DNA of 64,000 bases from Campylobacter curvus (GTDB lineage Bacteria; Campylobacterota; Campylobacteria; Campylobacterales; Campylobacteraceae). Within the stretch, counting starts at the first letter, position 1, and each line of letters begins with the position of its first letter. The stretch lies in contig NZ_CP053826.1 of NCBI RefSeq assembly GCF_013372125.1, positions 62,001 to 126,000 on the forward strand, in the 5' to 3' direction. Shown in pieces: positions 9,014 to 17,636 of the stretch. The notes under the pieces were generated by a model. It made no database searches and was not told the origin of the DNA. It saw only the letters and a list, made by a program, of their open reading frames with translations. A program made the position numbers and the translations under genes.

Positions 9014-9032
9014 TTATTAGGATAAAAATAAA

Positions 9033-9055
9033 ATCTCTGCCTTGATGGCAGAGAT
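9033..9055. terminator. bidirectional terminator between dapF and rplT
   Basis: ATCTCTGCC and GGCAGAGAT form a perfect 9-bp stem with a 5-nt loop between the convergent dapF and rplT genes. Confidence 0.75.
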
Positions 9056-9062
9056 GGATCGA

Positions 9063-9419
9063 TTATTTTAAAGCGTCTTTCGCTTGTTTTGCAAGTGCCG
9101 CAAATGCTTTCGCGTCATTCATGGCCAAATCAGCTAAAATTTTTCTATCAAGTTCGATATTTGCCTTTTTTAGTCCGTTCATAAATCTTGAATAGCTAAG
9201 ATCGTTTAGTCTGCAAGCAGCGTTGATCCTGACGATCCACAAACGGCGGAAATCGCGCTTTTTCTGTCGTCTGTCGCGATACGCATAGACTAAGCTTCTT
9301 TCGAGCTGCTCTTTGGCTTTTCTAAAGTGTTTGTGTCTTGCACTAAAAAATCCGCGTGCAAGCTTTAGAACTTTTTTATGGCGTCTTCTTCTAACTACGC
9401 CTGTTTTTACTCTTGCCAT
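9063..9419 (-). CDS. rplT: 50S ribosomal protein L20
   Basis: 118 aa, standard length. Very basic N-terminus ([24 protein letters not shown]) and the conserved [21 protein letters not shown] core identify L20, which binds 23S rRNA early in 50S assembly. The start is ATG at 9419 after AAAGGATA. It lies about 90 nt downstream of rpmI on the same strand. In many bacteria infC precedes this pair; here infC is about 15.5 kb away, next to thrS. Confidence 0.98.
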   Translation of the reverse strand: MARVKTGVVRRRRHKKVLKLARGFFSARHKHFRKAKEQLERSLVYAYRDRRQKKRDFRRLWIVRINAACRLNDLSYSRFMNGLKKANIELDRKILADLAMNDAKAFAALAKQAKDALK

Positions 9420-9509
9420 ATTTATCCTTTACAAATTGGCGTCCATTTCGGATCTTTCCCTAAAATTTTAGGGGAGTTTGAATGACTTTTGGTCAAAAAC
9501 TTCGCTCGT

Positions 9510-9701
9510 TTATACGCCGAGCATTTTCTTTACTGCAGAAACATTCGTGCCATCCACATAATGTGGTCCGCGCAAATCTCTCATACGCTTGCTTGGCTTT
9601 TTAGTTAAAATATGACTTCTAAAAGCTGAGCCACGTTTTATCTTATTTTTGCCTACCTTGAAGCGTTTAGCAGCACCGCGAACGGTTTTCATTTTTGGCA
9701 T
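9510..9701 (-). CDS. rpmI: 50S ribosomal protein L35
   Basis: 63 aa, basic, with the L35 signatures [14 protein letters not shown] and [22 protein letters not shown] component of the large ribosomal subunit. The start is ATG at 9701 with AAAGGATTAG upstream. It is the first gene of the rpmI-rplT pair; the promoter lies in the 200-nt AT-rich divergent region shared with the dipeptidase gene. Confidence 0.97.
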   Translation of the reverse strand: MPKMKTVRGAAKRFKVGKNKIKRGSAFRSHILTKKPSKRMRDLRGPHYVDGTNVSAVKKMLGV

Positions 9702-9907
9702 GCTAATCCTTTTTTCGGTTTTTACGTTAGACGTAAGATGTGAATTATACTAAAATTTGCTTTAAGAAATTTAAATTTAACAAAATGAAGTCAAAATTTA
9801 TAGTGTGAAATTTTAAATAATTCTTGAAAATTTCTTAAATTTTTATATTTAATTAAACAGCATAAGCCTATAATTTTAAAATAAATTTCAACCAAAAGGA
9901 GTAACGA

Positions 9908-11401
9908 ATGAAGAGTAAATTTCTCGCCTCTGCGGCGGTCATCGGCACGCTATTTTGCGGCTCGGCACTGGCTTGCACGACTATTTTGGTAGGTAACGAA
10001 GCCTCAAACGACGGCTCGCTCTTGATCGCCAGGAGTGCCGATAGCAAGGCCATAAAGGCGCAGCTTTTTTTGATACATCCAAAAAAGACCAACCAAAGCG
10101 GCACATATAGCTCAAAAGCCCACGACGGCGCGAGCGACTTCACATATCCGCTACCAAAGGACTCGATGCGCTACACGACCATCGCAAATTCTCACACCAA
10201 GCTTCACGGCGCGGTCGGATACAATGAAGCAGGTGCTGGCATAAGCGGCACAGAGACTATTTACGCGAAGGACGAACTTTTAAAGATCGACCCGTATAAC
10301 GAAGCCACCGGTATCACCGAGGATGACATCCCTGACGTGATTTTACCACGCATGAAAAGTGCCAAAGAGGGCGTGAAGCTGCTCGGAGAGATCGTGGAGA
10401 GCACGGGTGCGGGCGAGGGCTTTGGCGTCGTGTTCGTGGATAAGGATGAGATTTGGTATTTCGAGACCGGCACCGGACATCAGTGGATGGCGGTGAAGCT
10501 GCCAAAAGATGAGTATTTCGTCTCGGGCAATCAAGGCAGACTGCAAAACTACAAAGAAAACGACCCGAATTTCATGGGCTCGAAAAATTTGATAAATTTT
10601 GCCAAAGAGCACGGCGCGTATGATCCGAGCAAAGACGGCGAATTTCACTTTGGCAAGGCCTACACGAGAAACGACGAGAGAGACGTTACCTACAACTATC
10701 CGCGCGTATTTTGGGTGCAGCAGATGTTTAACCCAAGCTTCAAGCAAGACATCGCCGATGGGCCGAATTTCCCTGTGTTTATGAAGCCGGAGAAAAAGCT
10801 AAGCGTAAATGATCTAAAAACCGCTCTCAGAGCCCACTACGACGGCACGAAGTATGATCCATACGTCAGCAAGGACGAGGAGAGCGGCATTTATCGAGCT
10901 ATCAGCGTGTTTAGGACGTATGAGTCGCACGTGATGCAGGTGCGCCCGTGGCTACCGCAGGAAATCGGCAGAGTGACTTACGTCGCGCTTGGCATGTCTG
11001 ATCTAAGCGTGTATTTGCCGTATTATTACGGACTGGATGGCTTCATCGATGGCTATGATAAGGGCTCATACAAGGCTGATGACGAGTCCATTTACTGGAC
11101 TTACCGCAAGCTACAAACTCTCGTGATGATGGACTATAACAAATACGCTCCGATCGTCAAAGCTGCATATAAAAAATTTGAAGACGAGCTAGCCGTAAAG
11201 CAAGCAAAATTTGAAGATGAATACGTCAAAATTTACAAAAAAGACAAGAAAAAAGCAAATAAGCTTTTGAACGAATTTTCGCTAAAAACGATGAAAGAGG
11301 CGAAGGCTTTGACGCAAGATTTGACGAATGAAATTTTTACTATGCTCACTGACGATACGGATACGAAGCTAAAATCTTTAAATAAAAATAAAAAAGATTA
11401 G
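9908..11401 (+). CDS. secreted C69-family dipeptidase
   Basis: 497 aa. A signal peptide (residues 1-22, ending GSALA) precedes Cys23 in the CTTILVGNEASNDGS motif; in this Ntn-hydrolase family (PepD/U34/C69) the cysteine becomes the N-terminal nucleophile after processing, so signal cleavage may also activate the enzyme. Further motifs are GAVGYNEAGAGISGTETI, DEIWYFETGTGHQW and the VSGNQGRLQ block. It probably cleaves dipeptides in the periplasm to feed amino acid uptake. The C-terminal roughly 90 residues are Lys-rich and helical. ATG at 9908 follows AAAAGGAG. It is monocistronic and ends at a strong hairpin. Confidence 0.9.
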   Translation: MKSKFLASAAVIGTLFCGSALACTTILVGNEASNDGSLLIARSADSKAIKAQLFLIHPKKTNQSGTYSSKAHDGASDFTYPLPKDSMRYTTIANSHTKLHGAVGYNEAGAGISGTETIYAKDELLKIDPYNEATGITEDDIPDVILPRMKSAKEGVKLLGEIVESTGAGEGFGVVFVDKDEIWYFETGTGHQWMAVKLPKDEYFVSGNQGRLQNYKENDPNFMGSKNLINFAKEHGAYDPSKDGEFHFGKAYTRNDERDVTYNYPRVFWVQQMFNPSFKQDIADGPNFPVFMKPEKKLSVNDLKTALRAHYDGTKYDPYVSKDEESGIYRAISVFRTYESHVMQVRPWLPQEIGRVTYVALGMSDLSVYLPYYYGLDGFIDGYDKGSYKADDESIYWTYRKLQTLVMMDYNKYAPIVKAAYKKFEDELAVKQAKFEDEYVKIYKKDKKKANKLLNEFSLKTMKEAKALTQDLTNEIFTMLTDDTDTKLKSLNKNKKD

Positions 11402-11405
11402 CCCA

Positions 11406-11441
11406 AAATTTAAGGTGCGCCTCGCTGCGTGCCTTAAATTT
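11406..11441 (+). terminator. terminator after the dipeptidase gene
   Basis: AAATTTAAGG and CCTTAAATTT pair perfectly, and the inner TGCGC/GCGTG adds five pairs (two G-U), giving a 15-bp stem with a 6-nt loop just after the stop codon. The A/T flanks allow it to act in either direction. Confidence 0.75.
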
Positions 11442-11466
11442 ACTTGATTTATTTGCAAAAAATCTT

Positions 11467-11472
11467 TATAAT
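11467..11472 (+). promoter_or_regulatory. candidate -10 box for the metE transcript
   Basis: TATAAT in the context CTTTATAATACG, 33 nt before a possible leader peptide start and 285 nt before metE. It is the best promoter-like sequence in the 355-nt gap ahead of metE and implies a long 5' leader. Confidence 0.5.
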
Positions 11473-11504
11473 ACGCGCTAAATTTAACCAAAAAGGAACG
11501 GCTG

Positions 11505-11534
11505 ATGCCTTGTCCCATGCCTAAAATTCGTTGA
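11505..11534 (+). CDS. candidate 9-aa leader peptide (MPCPMPKIR) upstream of metE
   Basis: An ATG at 11505 has an ideal ribosome binding site (AAAAAGGA, 7-nt spacing) just downstream of a -10 box. It encodes only nine residues, including two Met, one Cys and three Pro, then stops with TGA. The rest of the 11535-11756 gap has no open frame of note; weak pairings such as CAGCC/GGCTG exist, but I see no clear terminator with a T-run and no riboswitch core that I recognise. A role as a sulfur amino acid-responsive leader is inference. It could be a chance frame. Confidence 0.35.
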   Translation: MPCPMPKIR

Positions 11535-11756
11535 TCTTGGCAAAAGAGCCATAAACCAAAATAAATTTTCAAATAAACTTAAATTTTCAAACGCTGTCAT
11601 AAATTTATCGCAAGCGGCGAGCAGGCTTTTTGAGACGGCGTTTTATAAATTTTATTTCAGCCTACGAAAAAGCGGCTGCCATCCGCCAAAATTTTAAAAT
11701 TTCAAGTCAAAATTCAGTTGCCATTTGGCTCAAAAATAAAATTTAAAAGGAAAAAA

Positions 11757-14021
11757 ATGATAAAAAGTTATGTTACGGGTTTTGCAAGGATAGGCGAACA
11801 GCGCGAGCTTAAAAAGGTGCTTGAAAACTACTGGTCGGGCAAGGTCGAAAAGAGCGAGCTTCTAGCCGTCGCGACCGAGCTTAAGGCTAGGCACTGGGCG
11901 TATCAAAAAGACGCCGGTATCGACATTATCTCAAGCAATGATTTCTCGTTTTACGATCTCATGCTCGATACTATTTTTGCGCTTGGCGTGATCCCGTTTA
12001 GATTTAAAAATTTAAACGGCTTGGAGCAATATTTCGCTATGGCCCGCGGCAACAAAAGCGCCGTGGCGATGGAGATGACGAAATGGTTTAATACAAACTA
12101 CCACTACATCGTACCAGAGATCAATAAAACCAGCACATTTAAACTAAATGTCGAGAAAATTATCGCCGAATACAACGAAGCAAAATCCCAAGGCGTGAAG
12201 ACAAAGATAAATTTGATCGGTCCGATAACCTTTTTAGCTTTGTCAAAAACGACTGACGGCAGCTGCGCGTTTTGCCATTTGGACGAAATTTTAGCGAGCT
12301 ACGAGGAGCTTTTAAAAGAGATCTCAAAGCTTGACGATGAAATTTTAGTTCAGTTTGACGAGCCGATATTCGTGACTGACAAAGGCGATAAGCTAACGAG
12401 CGAAATTTCAAAGGTCTATGACAGGCTAACAAGCGTCGCATCAAATGTGAAAATCATTTTTATGACCTATTTCGAGCATGCTTTAAAAGCTGTCGATGAG
12501 GTGCTAAAAACTAAAATTTACGGCCTTGGGCTAGACTTTATCCACGGTGAGAAAAACAAAGAGGCCTTAGCGAAGATCGCCGCTTCAAACGTCGTGCTAT
12601 TTGCCGGTATCATCGACGGTCGCAACGTTTGGAAAAGCGATATAGATAAAAAGCTCGCCCTTGTGAAGGAAATCTCATATGCGCTTGGCGGTAAAGACTT
12701 TGCTATCGGTCCGTCTTGCTCGCTGCTACACGTGCCATACACCCTAAAATACGAGGAAAAGCTAAATCCTGAGATCAAAAGCTGGCTAAGCTTTGGCGTT
12801 GAAAAGCTTGACGAGATCGCCATCATCGCCGCTCTCGCAAATAACAAAGAGCTAAGCGCAAAGCAGGCTGAAATTTACGCTGCAAACAAAGCCAGTGCAA
12901 ACTCGCGCGCTACTTCAAAGCTCATCCACGACGAAGCGGTCGCAAATCGTGTTAAAAATTTAAGTAAATTCGAGCGCGATACGGTCTATGAAAAACGTAT
13001 AAAAATTCAAAAAGAGGCTTTAAACTACGGCATTTTACCGACTACGACCATCGGCTCTTTCCCACAAACTCCGGAGCTTCGCCAAGTGCGAAACGCCTTT
13101 AAAAAAGGACTCATCAGCAAAGAAGCCTACGAGGCCGATATCAAGGCTTACATCGATGATTGTGTTAAATTTCAAGAGGATGTCGGGCTTGATGTGCTCG
13201 TGCATGGAGAGCCTGAGAGAAACGACATGGTCGAGTATTTTGGCGAGCAGATCAAAGGATACGCTTTTTCTCAAAACGGTTGGGTGCAAAGCTACGGTAG
13301 CCGTTGCGTGAAGCCGCCGCTTCTTTTTGGCGACGTGAGTCGTCCAAAGCCGATGACGGTCGATTGGATCAGCTACGCTCAAAGTAGGACTAAAAAGATA
13401 ATGAAAGGCATGCTGACAGGACCTGTGACTATCCTAAACTGGAGCTTCGTGCGCGACGACAAGCCTAGGAGTGAGATCGCCAAACAGCTTGCCCTTTGTA
13501 TCTATGACGAGATTGCCGATCTTGAAAATTCCGGTATAAAGATCATCCAAGTCGATGAAGCGGCCTTTAAAGAGGGCTATCCGCTACGCGCTGAAAATAT
13601 CCCTGCGTATGAGAAATTCGCCGTTGATTGCTTCAAGCTTTCGGTCAGCTCTGCAAGTGCAAAAACGCAGATCCACACGCATATGTGCTACTCTGAATTT
13701 AACGACATCATCAAGACGATCGAAGCGATGGACGCTGATGTCATCAGTATAGAGACTGCTCGCAGCGGCAACGAACTGCTTAAAATTTTTAAATCCGTGG
13801 GCTACAAGCAAGAGGTAGGCCCTGGTGTTTACGACATCCACAGTCCGCGCGTGCCGGAGGTCGATGAGATAGTGGGGCAAATCCGTGCTTTACTTGAGGT
13901 ACTTCCAAAAGAGCAGCTCTGGATCAACCCTGACTGCGGTCTAAAAACTCGTAAATGGGACGAAGTAAGACCTAGCCTAAAAAATATGGTCGAAGCGGTC
14001 AAGATCGTTCGTAATTCATAA
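11757..14021 (+). CDS. metE: cobalamin-independent methionine synthase
   Basis: 754 aa, the usual length for MetE. It transfers the methyl group from methyltetrahydrofolate (polyglutamate) to homocysteine. The ATG at 11757 follows TTTAAAAGGA; the longer TTG frame at 11718 has no such site. The N-terminal half (GFARIGEQRELKKVLENYW) and C-terminal catalytic half (TTTIGSFPQTPELR) are both complete. Zinc ligands are present: His and Cys in IHTHMCYSEF and Cys727 in NPDCGLKTR. A bidirectional terminator separates it from the convergent MetF-like gene. The long leader suggests control by methionine or cysteine supply. Confidence 0.96.
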   Translation: MIKSYVTGFARIGEQRELKKVLENYWSGKVEKSELLAVATELKARHWAYQKDAGIDIISSNDFSFYDLMLDTIFALGVIPFRFKNLNGLEQYFAMARGNKSAVAMEMTKWFNTNYHYIVPEINKTSTFKLNVEKIIAEYNEAKSQGVKTKINLIGPITFLALSKTTDGSCAFCHLDEILASYEELLKEISKLDDEILVQFDEPIFVTDKGDKLTSEISKVYDRLTSVASNVKIIFMTYFEHALKAVDEVLKTKIYGLGLDFIHGEKNKEALAKIAASNVVLFAGIIDGRNVWKSDIDKKLALVKEISYALGGKDFAIGPSCSLLHVPYTLKYEEKLNPEIKSWLSFGVEKLDEIAIIAALANNKELSAKQAEIYAANKASANSRATSKLIHDEAVANRVKNLSKFERDTVYEKRIKIQKEALNYGILPTTTIGSFPQTPELRQVRNAFKKGLISKEAYEADIKAYIDDCVKFQEDVGLDVLVHGEPERNDMVEYFGEQIKGYAFSQNGWVQSYGSRCVKPPLLFGDVSRPKPMTVDWISYAQSRTKKIMKGMLTGPVTILNWSFVRDDKPRSEIAKQLALCIYDEIADLENSGIKIIQVDEAAFKEGYPLRAENIPAYEKFAVDCFKLSVSSASAKTQIHTHMCYSEFNDIIKTIEAMDADVISIETARSGNELLKIFKSVGYKQEVGPGVYDIHSPRVPEVDEIVGQIRALLEVLPKEQLWINPDCGLKTRKWDEVRPSLKNMVEAVKIVRNS

Positions 14022-14029
14022 TCTGTATA

Positions 14030-14051
14030 AAGCCCCTAAATCTAGGGGCTT
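14030..14051. terminator. bidirectional terminator between metE and the MetF-like gene
   Basis: AAGCCCCTA and TAGGGGCTT form a perfect 9-bp stem with a 4-nt loop between convergent genes. Confidence 0.8.
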
Positions 14052-14072
14052 ATAAAATTCACTACTTTTATC

Positions 14073-15008
14073 TTATATCCCAACTCCTATCCAGTGGTAG
14101 GCGGTATTTGTTTTTGCGATGATCTCTTGTATCTGCTTTAAAAGCGTGATCGAGGCCTCTATCTCGACCTTACGGTTTGAGACGCTTTCTACGTTCGCTC
14201 CGACGCTTATGCCTTTTGCGAGGCCGTATTTGTAAAGGAAATTGAAAATTTCAAGGCATAAATTCAGCGATGTTTGCAGGATGTTTTCGGACGCATTCAG
14301 CCGCTCTTCAAAATTTGGTGGGATATTTATACCAAGCCATTTCATAAAAAGAAGCGTCTTTGCGCTACCACAAGGCGTGAAGGTGAAAATTATCGGGCAT
14401 TTTTTGCCCTCCAGCTTTGCATAATCATCTATAAATTTCTTTGCATTTTCGAGATTATAAACGGCCTGAGTGATGAAAAATTCACACCCTTTTTCGCTTT
14501 TGTGGGCGACCTTTAGGTGCTCATCTAGCTTGCTGGCATGCCGCTCTGGTATGCAGATGCCTCCTAGTGTGATATTTGGGGCAAATTTTGCCTTTAGGGC
14601 GTAAGCCTCGTCAAGCTTTAGCTTCACCTCTTGAGATTTCGAGCTGGCTCCTACGAAAACACAGATGAGGTCCTCTTGCCGATGGCGTAAAAATTCGCAA
14701 AATTCTGGCTCGTCATATTTGCCGACAGCCTTGTAGATAACGGCCTTGAAATGCTTTTTCAGATAGGTTTCGTAATAGGTCTCTGGCGGCGTAGTTTTGA
14801 TAAACTCAAAAGGGCGCTCCTCGTTTGTGCGGCTGGATTCGTCTTGCAGGTCGTAAAGCACGATGCCGTCGATATTTTGACCCTCTAGGCGAGCGATTTG
14901 TTTAGCCGCGATAGCCGCCGTTTCTTCGCCGGTTAAATTTTCCTTTGGCGGCGTGAGTCCGTATAGCAGTATGCCCGCTTCGTTATTTTTTATCTTTTGG
15001 ATCAGCAA
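14073..15008 (-). CDS. methylenetetrahydrofolate reductase-like protein
   Basis: 311 aa, starting at TTG 15008 with AAAGG upstream. The TIM-barrel MTHFR fold is recognised from LYGLTPPKE near the N-terminus, the FVGASSKS strand, LGGICIPERH and GCEFFITQAVYNLENA, the last being the standard substrate-side motif. It differs from the classical MetF (no obvious DPTxxAG-type FAD block), so it may be one of the divergent reductases that make methyl-THF in species lacking canonical MetF. Convergent placement next to metE, which consumes methyl-THF, supports a role in methionine synthesis. Exact cofactor use is not visible. Confidence 0.7.
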   Translation of the reverse strand: MLIQKIKNNEAGILLYGLTPPKENLTGEETAAIAAKQIARLEGQNIDGIVLYDLQDESSRTNEERPFEFIKTTPPETYYETYLKKHFKAVIYKAVGKYDEPEFCEFLRHRQEDLICVFVGASSKSQEVKLKLDEAYALKAKFAPNITLGGICIPERHASKLDEHLKVAHKSEKGCEFFITQAVYNLENAKKFIDDYAKLEGKKCPIIFTFTPCGSAKTLLFMKWLGINIPPNFEERLNASENILQTSLNLCLEIFNFLYKYGLAKGISVGANVESVSNRKVEIEASITLLKQIQEIIAKTNTAYHWIGVGI

Positions 15009-15047
15009 AATGAGCCTTTAGCGTAAATTTAACGTGATTATAGCAAA

Positions 15048-15774
15048 TCAAAGCCTAAATTTTTCGTCCCAGCCAAGCAGCTTTTTGGCTTTTTCGTTCG
15101 AGGTTTTGGCGTTTGTATCCACGATATTGAAAATTTCATCGCTTTGGCATTTTAATGCCAAAAATGCGGCGTTTGCGGCGGCATCCACATGCACGCTAGC
15201 CATGCCCTCAAAAGGTGCGCTAAAACCGGTGTCGCCCCCGTAAAGCAGCCCGTTTCGTAGCACCACGCCCACAAACGGCGCAACCCAAAACCTGCGTCTC
15301 GAGGCTATGCACGCCGCGCGAAGTCTCGCCGTATGTGGCGTCTGCGAAATTTAACAGCGGCGAGCTCTCGGTAAAGACCCCGTCACTTGGCTCATAGATG
15401 AAGGCGATGCTTTGAGCGACCATCTTTTTCACGCCCGAAATTTTGGCGGCTTTTATGAGATTTGCCGTGCCCTCCACCCTGATCCTCGCATTTCTTGCCA
15501 GTACCTCGTCCATCTTGCCCGCGTAATCAAGCCCGTCAGGCAGGTCGGTGAGCTGGTGCATCAAAATTTCAGGTGCGATGCTCTTCATCTGCGCTTGCAA
15601 ATTCTCATAGTCAAAAACATCGACTATGAGGGGTTTGACGCCGATCTTTGCTAAATTTTGCGCCTTGGCTTCGCTTCTTGTCGTGCCATAAACATCGTAT
15701 CCGTTTTGAAGCAGAATTTTGCATATTCGCACGCCTAAAACGCCGCTTGCACCGGCTAAAAATACTTTTTTCAT
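15048..15774 (-). pseudogene. NAD-dependent epimerase/dehydratase, frameshifted
   Basis: The upstream frame encodes an SDR-type N-terminus (KKVFLAGASGVLGVRICKILLQNG, a GxxGxxG Rossmann motif) up to SLETQVLG. The downstream frame continues with APFVGVVLRNGLLYGGDTG and a normal C-terminus (FNIVDTNAKTSNEKAKKLLGW). The two join if one G is removed from the GGG (minus strand) at 15286-15284, so a one-base insertion broke a gene of about 242 codons. The run is too short to be an obvious phase-variable tract. The second of two adjacent ATGs (15774) is better spaced from AAAGGA. It is the last gene of a row of three decayed genes. Confidence 0.8.
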
Positions 15775-15848
15775 CATTATCCTTTTTAAAATTTACGTGA
15801 GTGTAGCTAAAACGGGTAAATAAATTTACTTTATTTTTATTTGCGCCG

Positions 15849-16357
15849 CTAAAATCCGCCGTGCAAGCCCTTGGCTAGCGCCCAGCCCGCTAAGATGAAT
15901 TGCGCCGAGCCCAAAACGACGCCCAAAAAATCGGCTAGCAAAAACGGGATGAAATTCATACCCAGGCTTGCCGCCATGAAAGGCATTATTTTTGATAATG
16001 GCCCTGAAATTCTAGCGATGATGAGCGTCATTGCGCCTTTGTTTTTGATGAGTTTTGCCGCCCTTGTGCTGTTAGTCGAAGCCTAGGGCGCTTGTGCGTG
16101 AGCTTTTTTAAAATGCGCTCTGCGTAACGCCTACCGATAAAAAAGCTGCAAATATCGCCCAAAACCGCGCCCATCCAGACTAGCAAAACGATCTTGTATC
16201 CGCTAAAATGCGCGAGTGTGTATCCTGCGGCGATAAAAAATATCTCGCCAAAAACAAAAGGCGCGCTGAACAAAAACGCGTCGCCAAAGGCTCCTAGAAA
16301 AATGATAAGCGAAAAGTAGTGCGAATTTAGTGCGCATGAGAGCCACGGCGGTATCAT
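15849..16357 (-). pseudogene. DedA/VTT-domain membrane protein, frameshifted
   Basis: The N-terminal frame (16357 to about 16100) has the DedA pattern: hydrophobic segments, FGEIFFIAAGYTLAH, GAVLGDICSFFIGRRYAERILKKL. The C-terminal frame (from about 16095) continues with LIKNKGAMTLIIARISGPLSKIMPFMAASLGM and a final membrane segment. Moving between frames needs loss of one base near 16075-16095; a TAG in the second frame at about 16086 limits where the shift can be. DedA proteins are flippase-like inner membrane proteins for undecaprenyl phosphate or phospholipids. The ATG overlaps the glycosyltransferase stop (ATGA), so the two were once coupled. Confidence 0.75.
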
Positions 16358-16926
16358 TGTTTCTCTCGGTAGTGCGCGAAGGGATATTTTATCTCGTCAT
16401 TAAGCAGTTCGCCAAATATTAATCGTCTGACGTTGGCTCTTAGATACAGCGCGCCCATCTTAAAAAGCCCGTCTTGCTCCAAGCGGCGCGAGTTGAATCT
16501 AAATTTTACCGCTAGCATCCTAAAGCGAAACGTTTTGCTCGCGCGATTTACGTAATCGCAGTCCTCGCATAGCTTTATTCGCGTGTCGAATCCGCCGATA
16601 TGTTCGTGCGCCGTTTTCGTGCTGAAGATGCAAGCGCCCGTGCAGGTCGGGAAGAAATACTGTGTTATTAGCATGCCGAGGTTGAAAATCCCGATGCCAA
16701 GCTTCGTCATGAAATTTTCGCCGCCTCAAATTTGACCGCCTGCGACCCAAAGCCCGCTTTTTTGCAAGGCTGCAAGCGATTTTTCTAAAAAATCGGGCTT
16801 TATCCTATCGTCGGCGTCTAAAAATATCAGTCTTTCGTATTTTGCGTTTTTCGCGCCCGTGTTGCGTCCCAGGCTCGTTCCTCGCTCGCTCATCGCGTTT
16901 TCCTTTACTAGAATTTTGCGTATTCT
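16354..16926 (-). pseudogene. family 2 glycosyltransferase, 5'-truncated and interrupted
   Basis: A single frame shows a GT2 core: RGTSLGRNTGAKNAKYERLIFLDADDRIKPDFLEKSLAA in spirit (the DAD metal-binding triad is visible), then GGQI, an in-frame TGA at 16728-16726, then GGENFMTKLGIGIFNLG and GACIFSTKTAHEHIGGFD, ending in a basic tail. About the first 50-60 residues (nucleotide-binding strand) are missing; upstream is only the response regulator's 3' end. Both a 5' deletion and a nonsense change are therefore present. It overlaps the DedA remnant by 4 nt. Boundaries at the 5' side are approximate. Confidence 0.75.
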
Positions 16927-16979
16927 AGGTAAAAGGTATGAAGAAAATGTTAAACAAGATCGCTACGTGTGGTTAAAAT

Positions 16980-17627
16980 TTACTCTATTTTGTAGCCTAT
17001 ACCGCGTATCGTGGTTATCTCAAGTGTGGGGATCTTTTGTCTTATCTCGCGTATGAGCGATCTTAGTCTGTCTTGAGACAGGCTCTCGCCCTTGTAGAGG
17101 TGATGGTCGAGCTCTTCGTAGGTGACTACGTGAGGGGAATTCTTGGCTAGGATCTCTAAAAACAAGCTCTCCTTTTTGCCAAGATAGATCTTTTCTTTGC
17201 CTTTTGTGACGCAAAGCGCGTCTTTGTCAAATACGAGGCCATTTTTAAACTCGAATTTCGAGCCTAAAAGCACTTTACAAAGCTTGAATACGTGAAAGAT
17301 GAACTCATCGGGCGAAAATGGACTGATGATGAAATCATCGACTTTAGCATAATATATCTTTTTAAAAAGCGTCGGTATGGCCTCGTCTAAGACAAGCAAA
17401 ATAGGCGTGAGGTTTTTATTCTCACGCAAAAATTTTACAAGTTTTAAATTTATGTCTTTGGCCTTCATGTCTAAGACGTAAAGGTCGTATCTGTTGCCGT
17501 TGTCAAAGTCGTCCATGACTCCTTGCTCGCTTTGAAAGCAGTTTATCCTGAAGTTGAAGCGATAAAGCACTGCGCCTAAATTTACATTCAGGTCAAAGTC
17601 ATTTGAAAGCAACATGATCTTTTTCAT
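16980..17627 (-). CDS. OmpR-type response regulator with degenerate receiver
   Basis: 215 aa: receiver domain (about 1-115) and winged-helix DNA-binding domain (about 125-215, YLGKKESLFLEILAKNSPHVVT, RLRSLIREIRQKI, TTIRGIGYKIE). The phosphoacceptor Asp53 (YVLDMKAKD) is present, but the conserved Lys before Pro in the fifth strand is Ser102 (ISPF instead of KPF), the Ser/Thr of strand four is replaced (LLVLDE), and the N-terminal acidic pair reads SND. It may work without standard phosphorylation. It starts 9 nt after the NrfH-like cytochrome gene, so it is the last gene of the flavin reductase operon. No histidine kinase gene is nearby. Confidence 0.85.
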   Translation of the reverse strand: MKKIMLLSNDFDLNVNLGAVLYRFNFRINCFQSEQGVMDDFDNGNRYDLYVLDMKAKDINLKLVKFLRENKNLTPILLVLDEAIPTLFKKIYYAKVDDFIISPFSPDEFIFHVFKLCKVLLGSKFEFKNGLVFDKDALCVTKGKEKIYLGKKESLFLEILAKNSPHVVTYEELDHHLYKGESLSQDRLRSLIREIRQKIPTLEITTIRGIGYKIE

Positions 17628-17636
17628 AAATTCGCC

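Noticed and set aside
11535-11756. SAM or SAH riboswitch before metE
   Set aside because: No recognisable core motif or convincing set of stems was found.
15284-15286. Frameshift at a GGG run as a phase-variation switch
   Set aside because: Phase-variable tracts in Campylobacter are usually eight or more G residues; three is too short.
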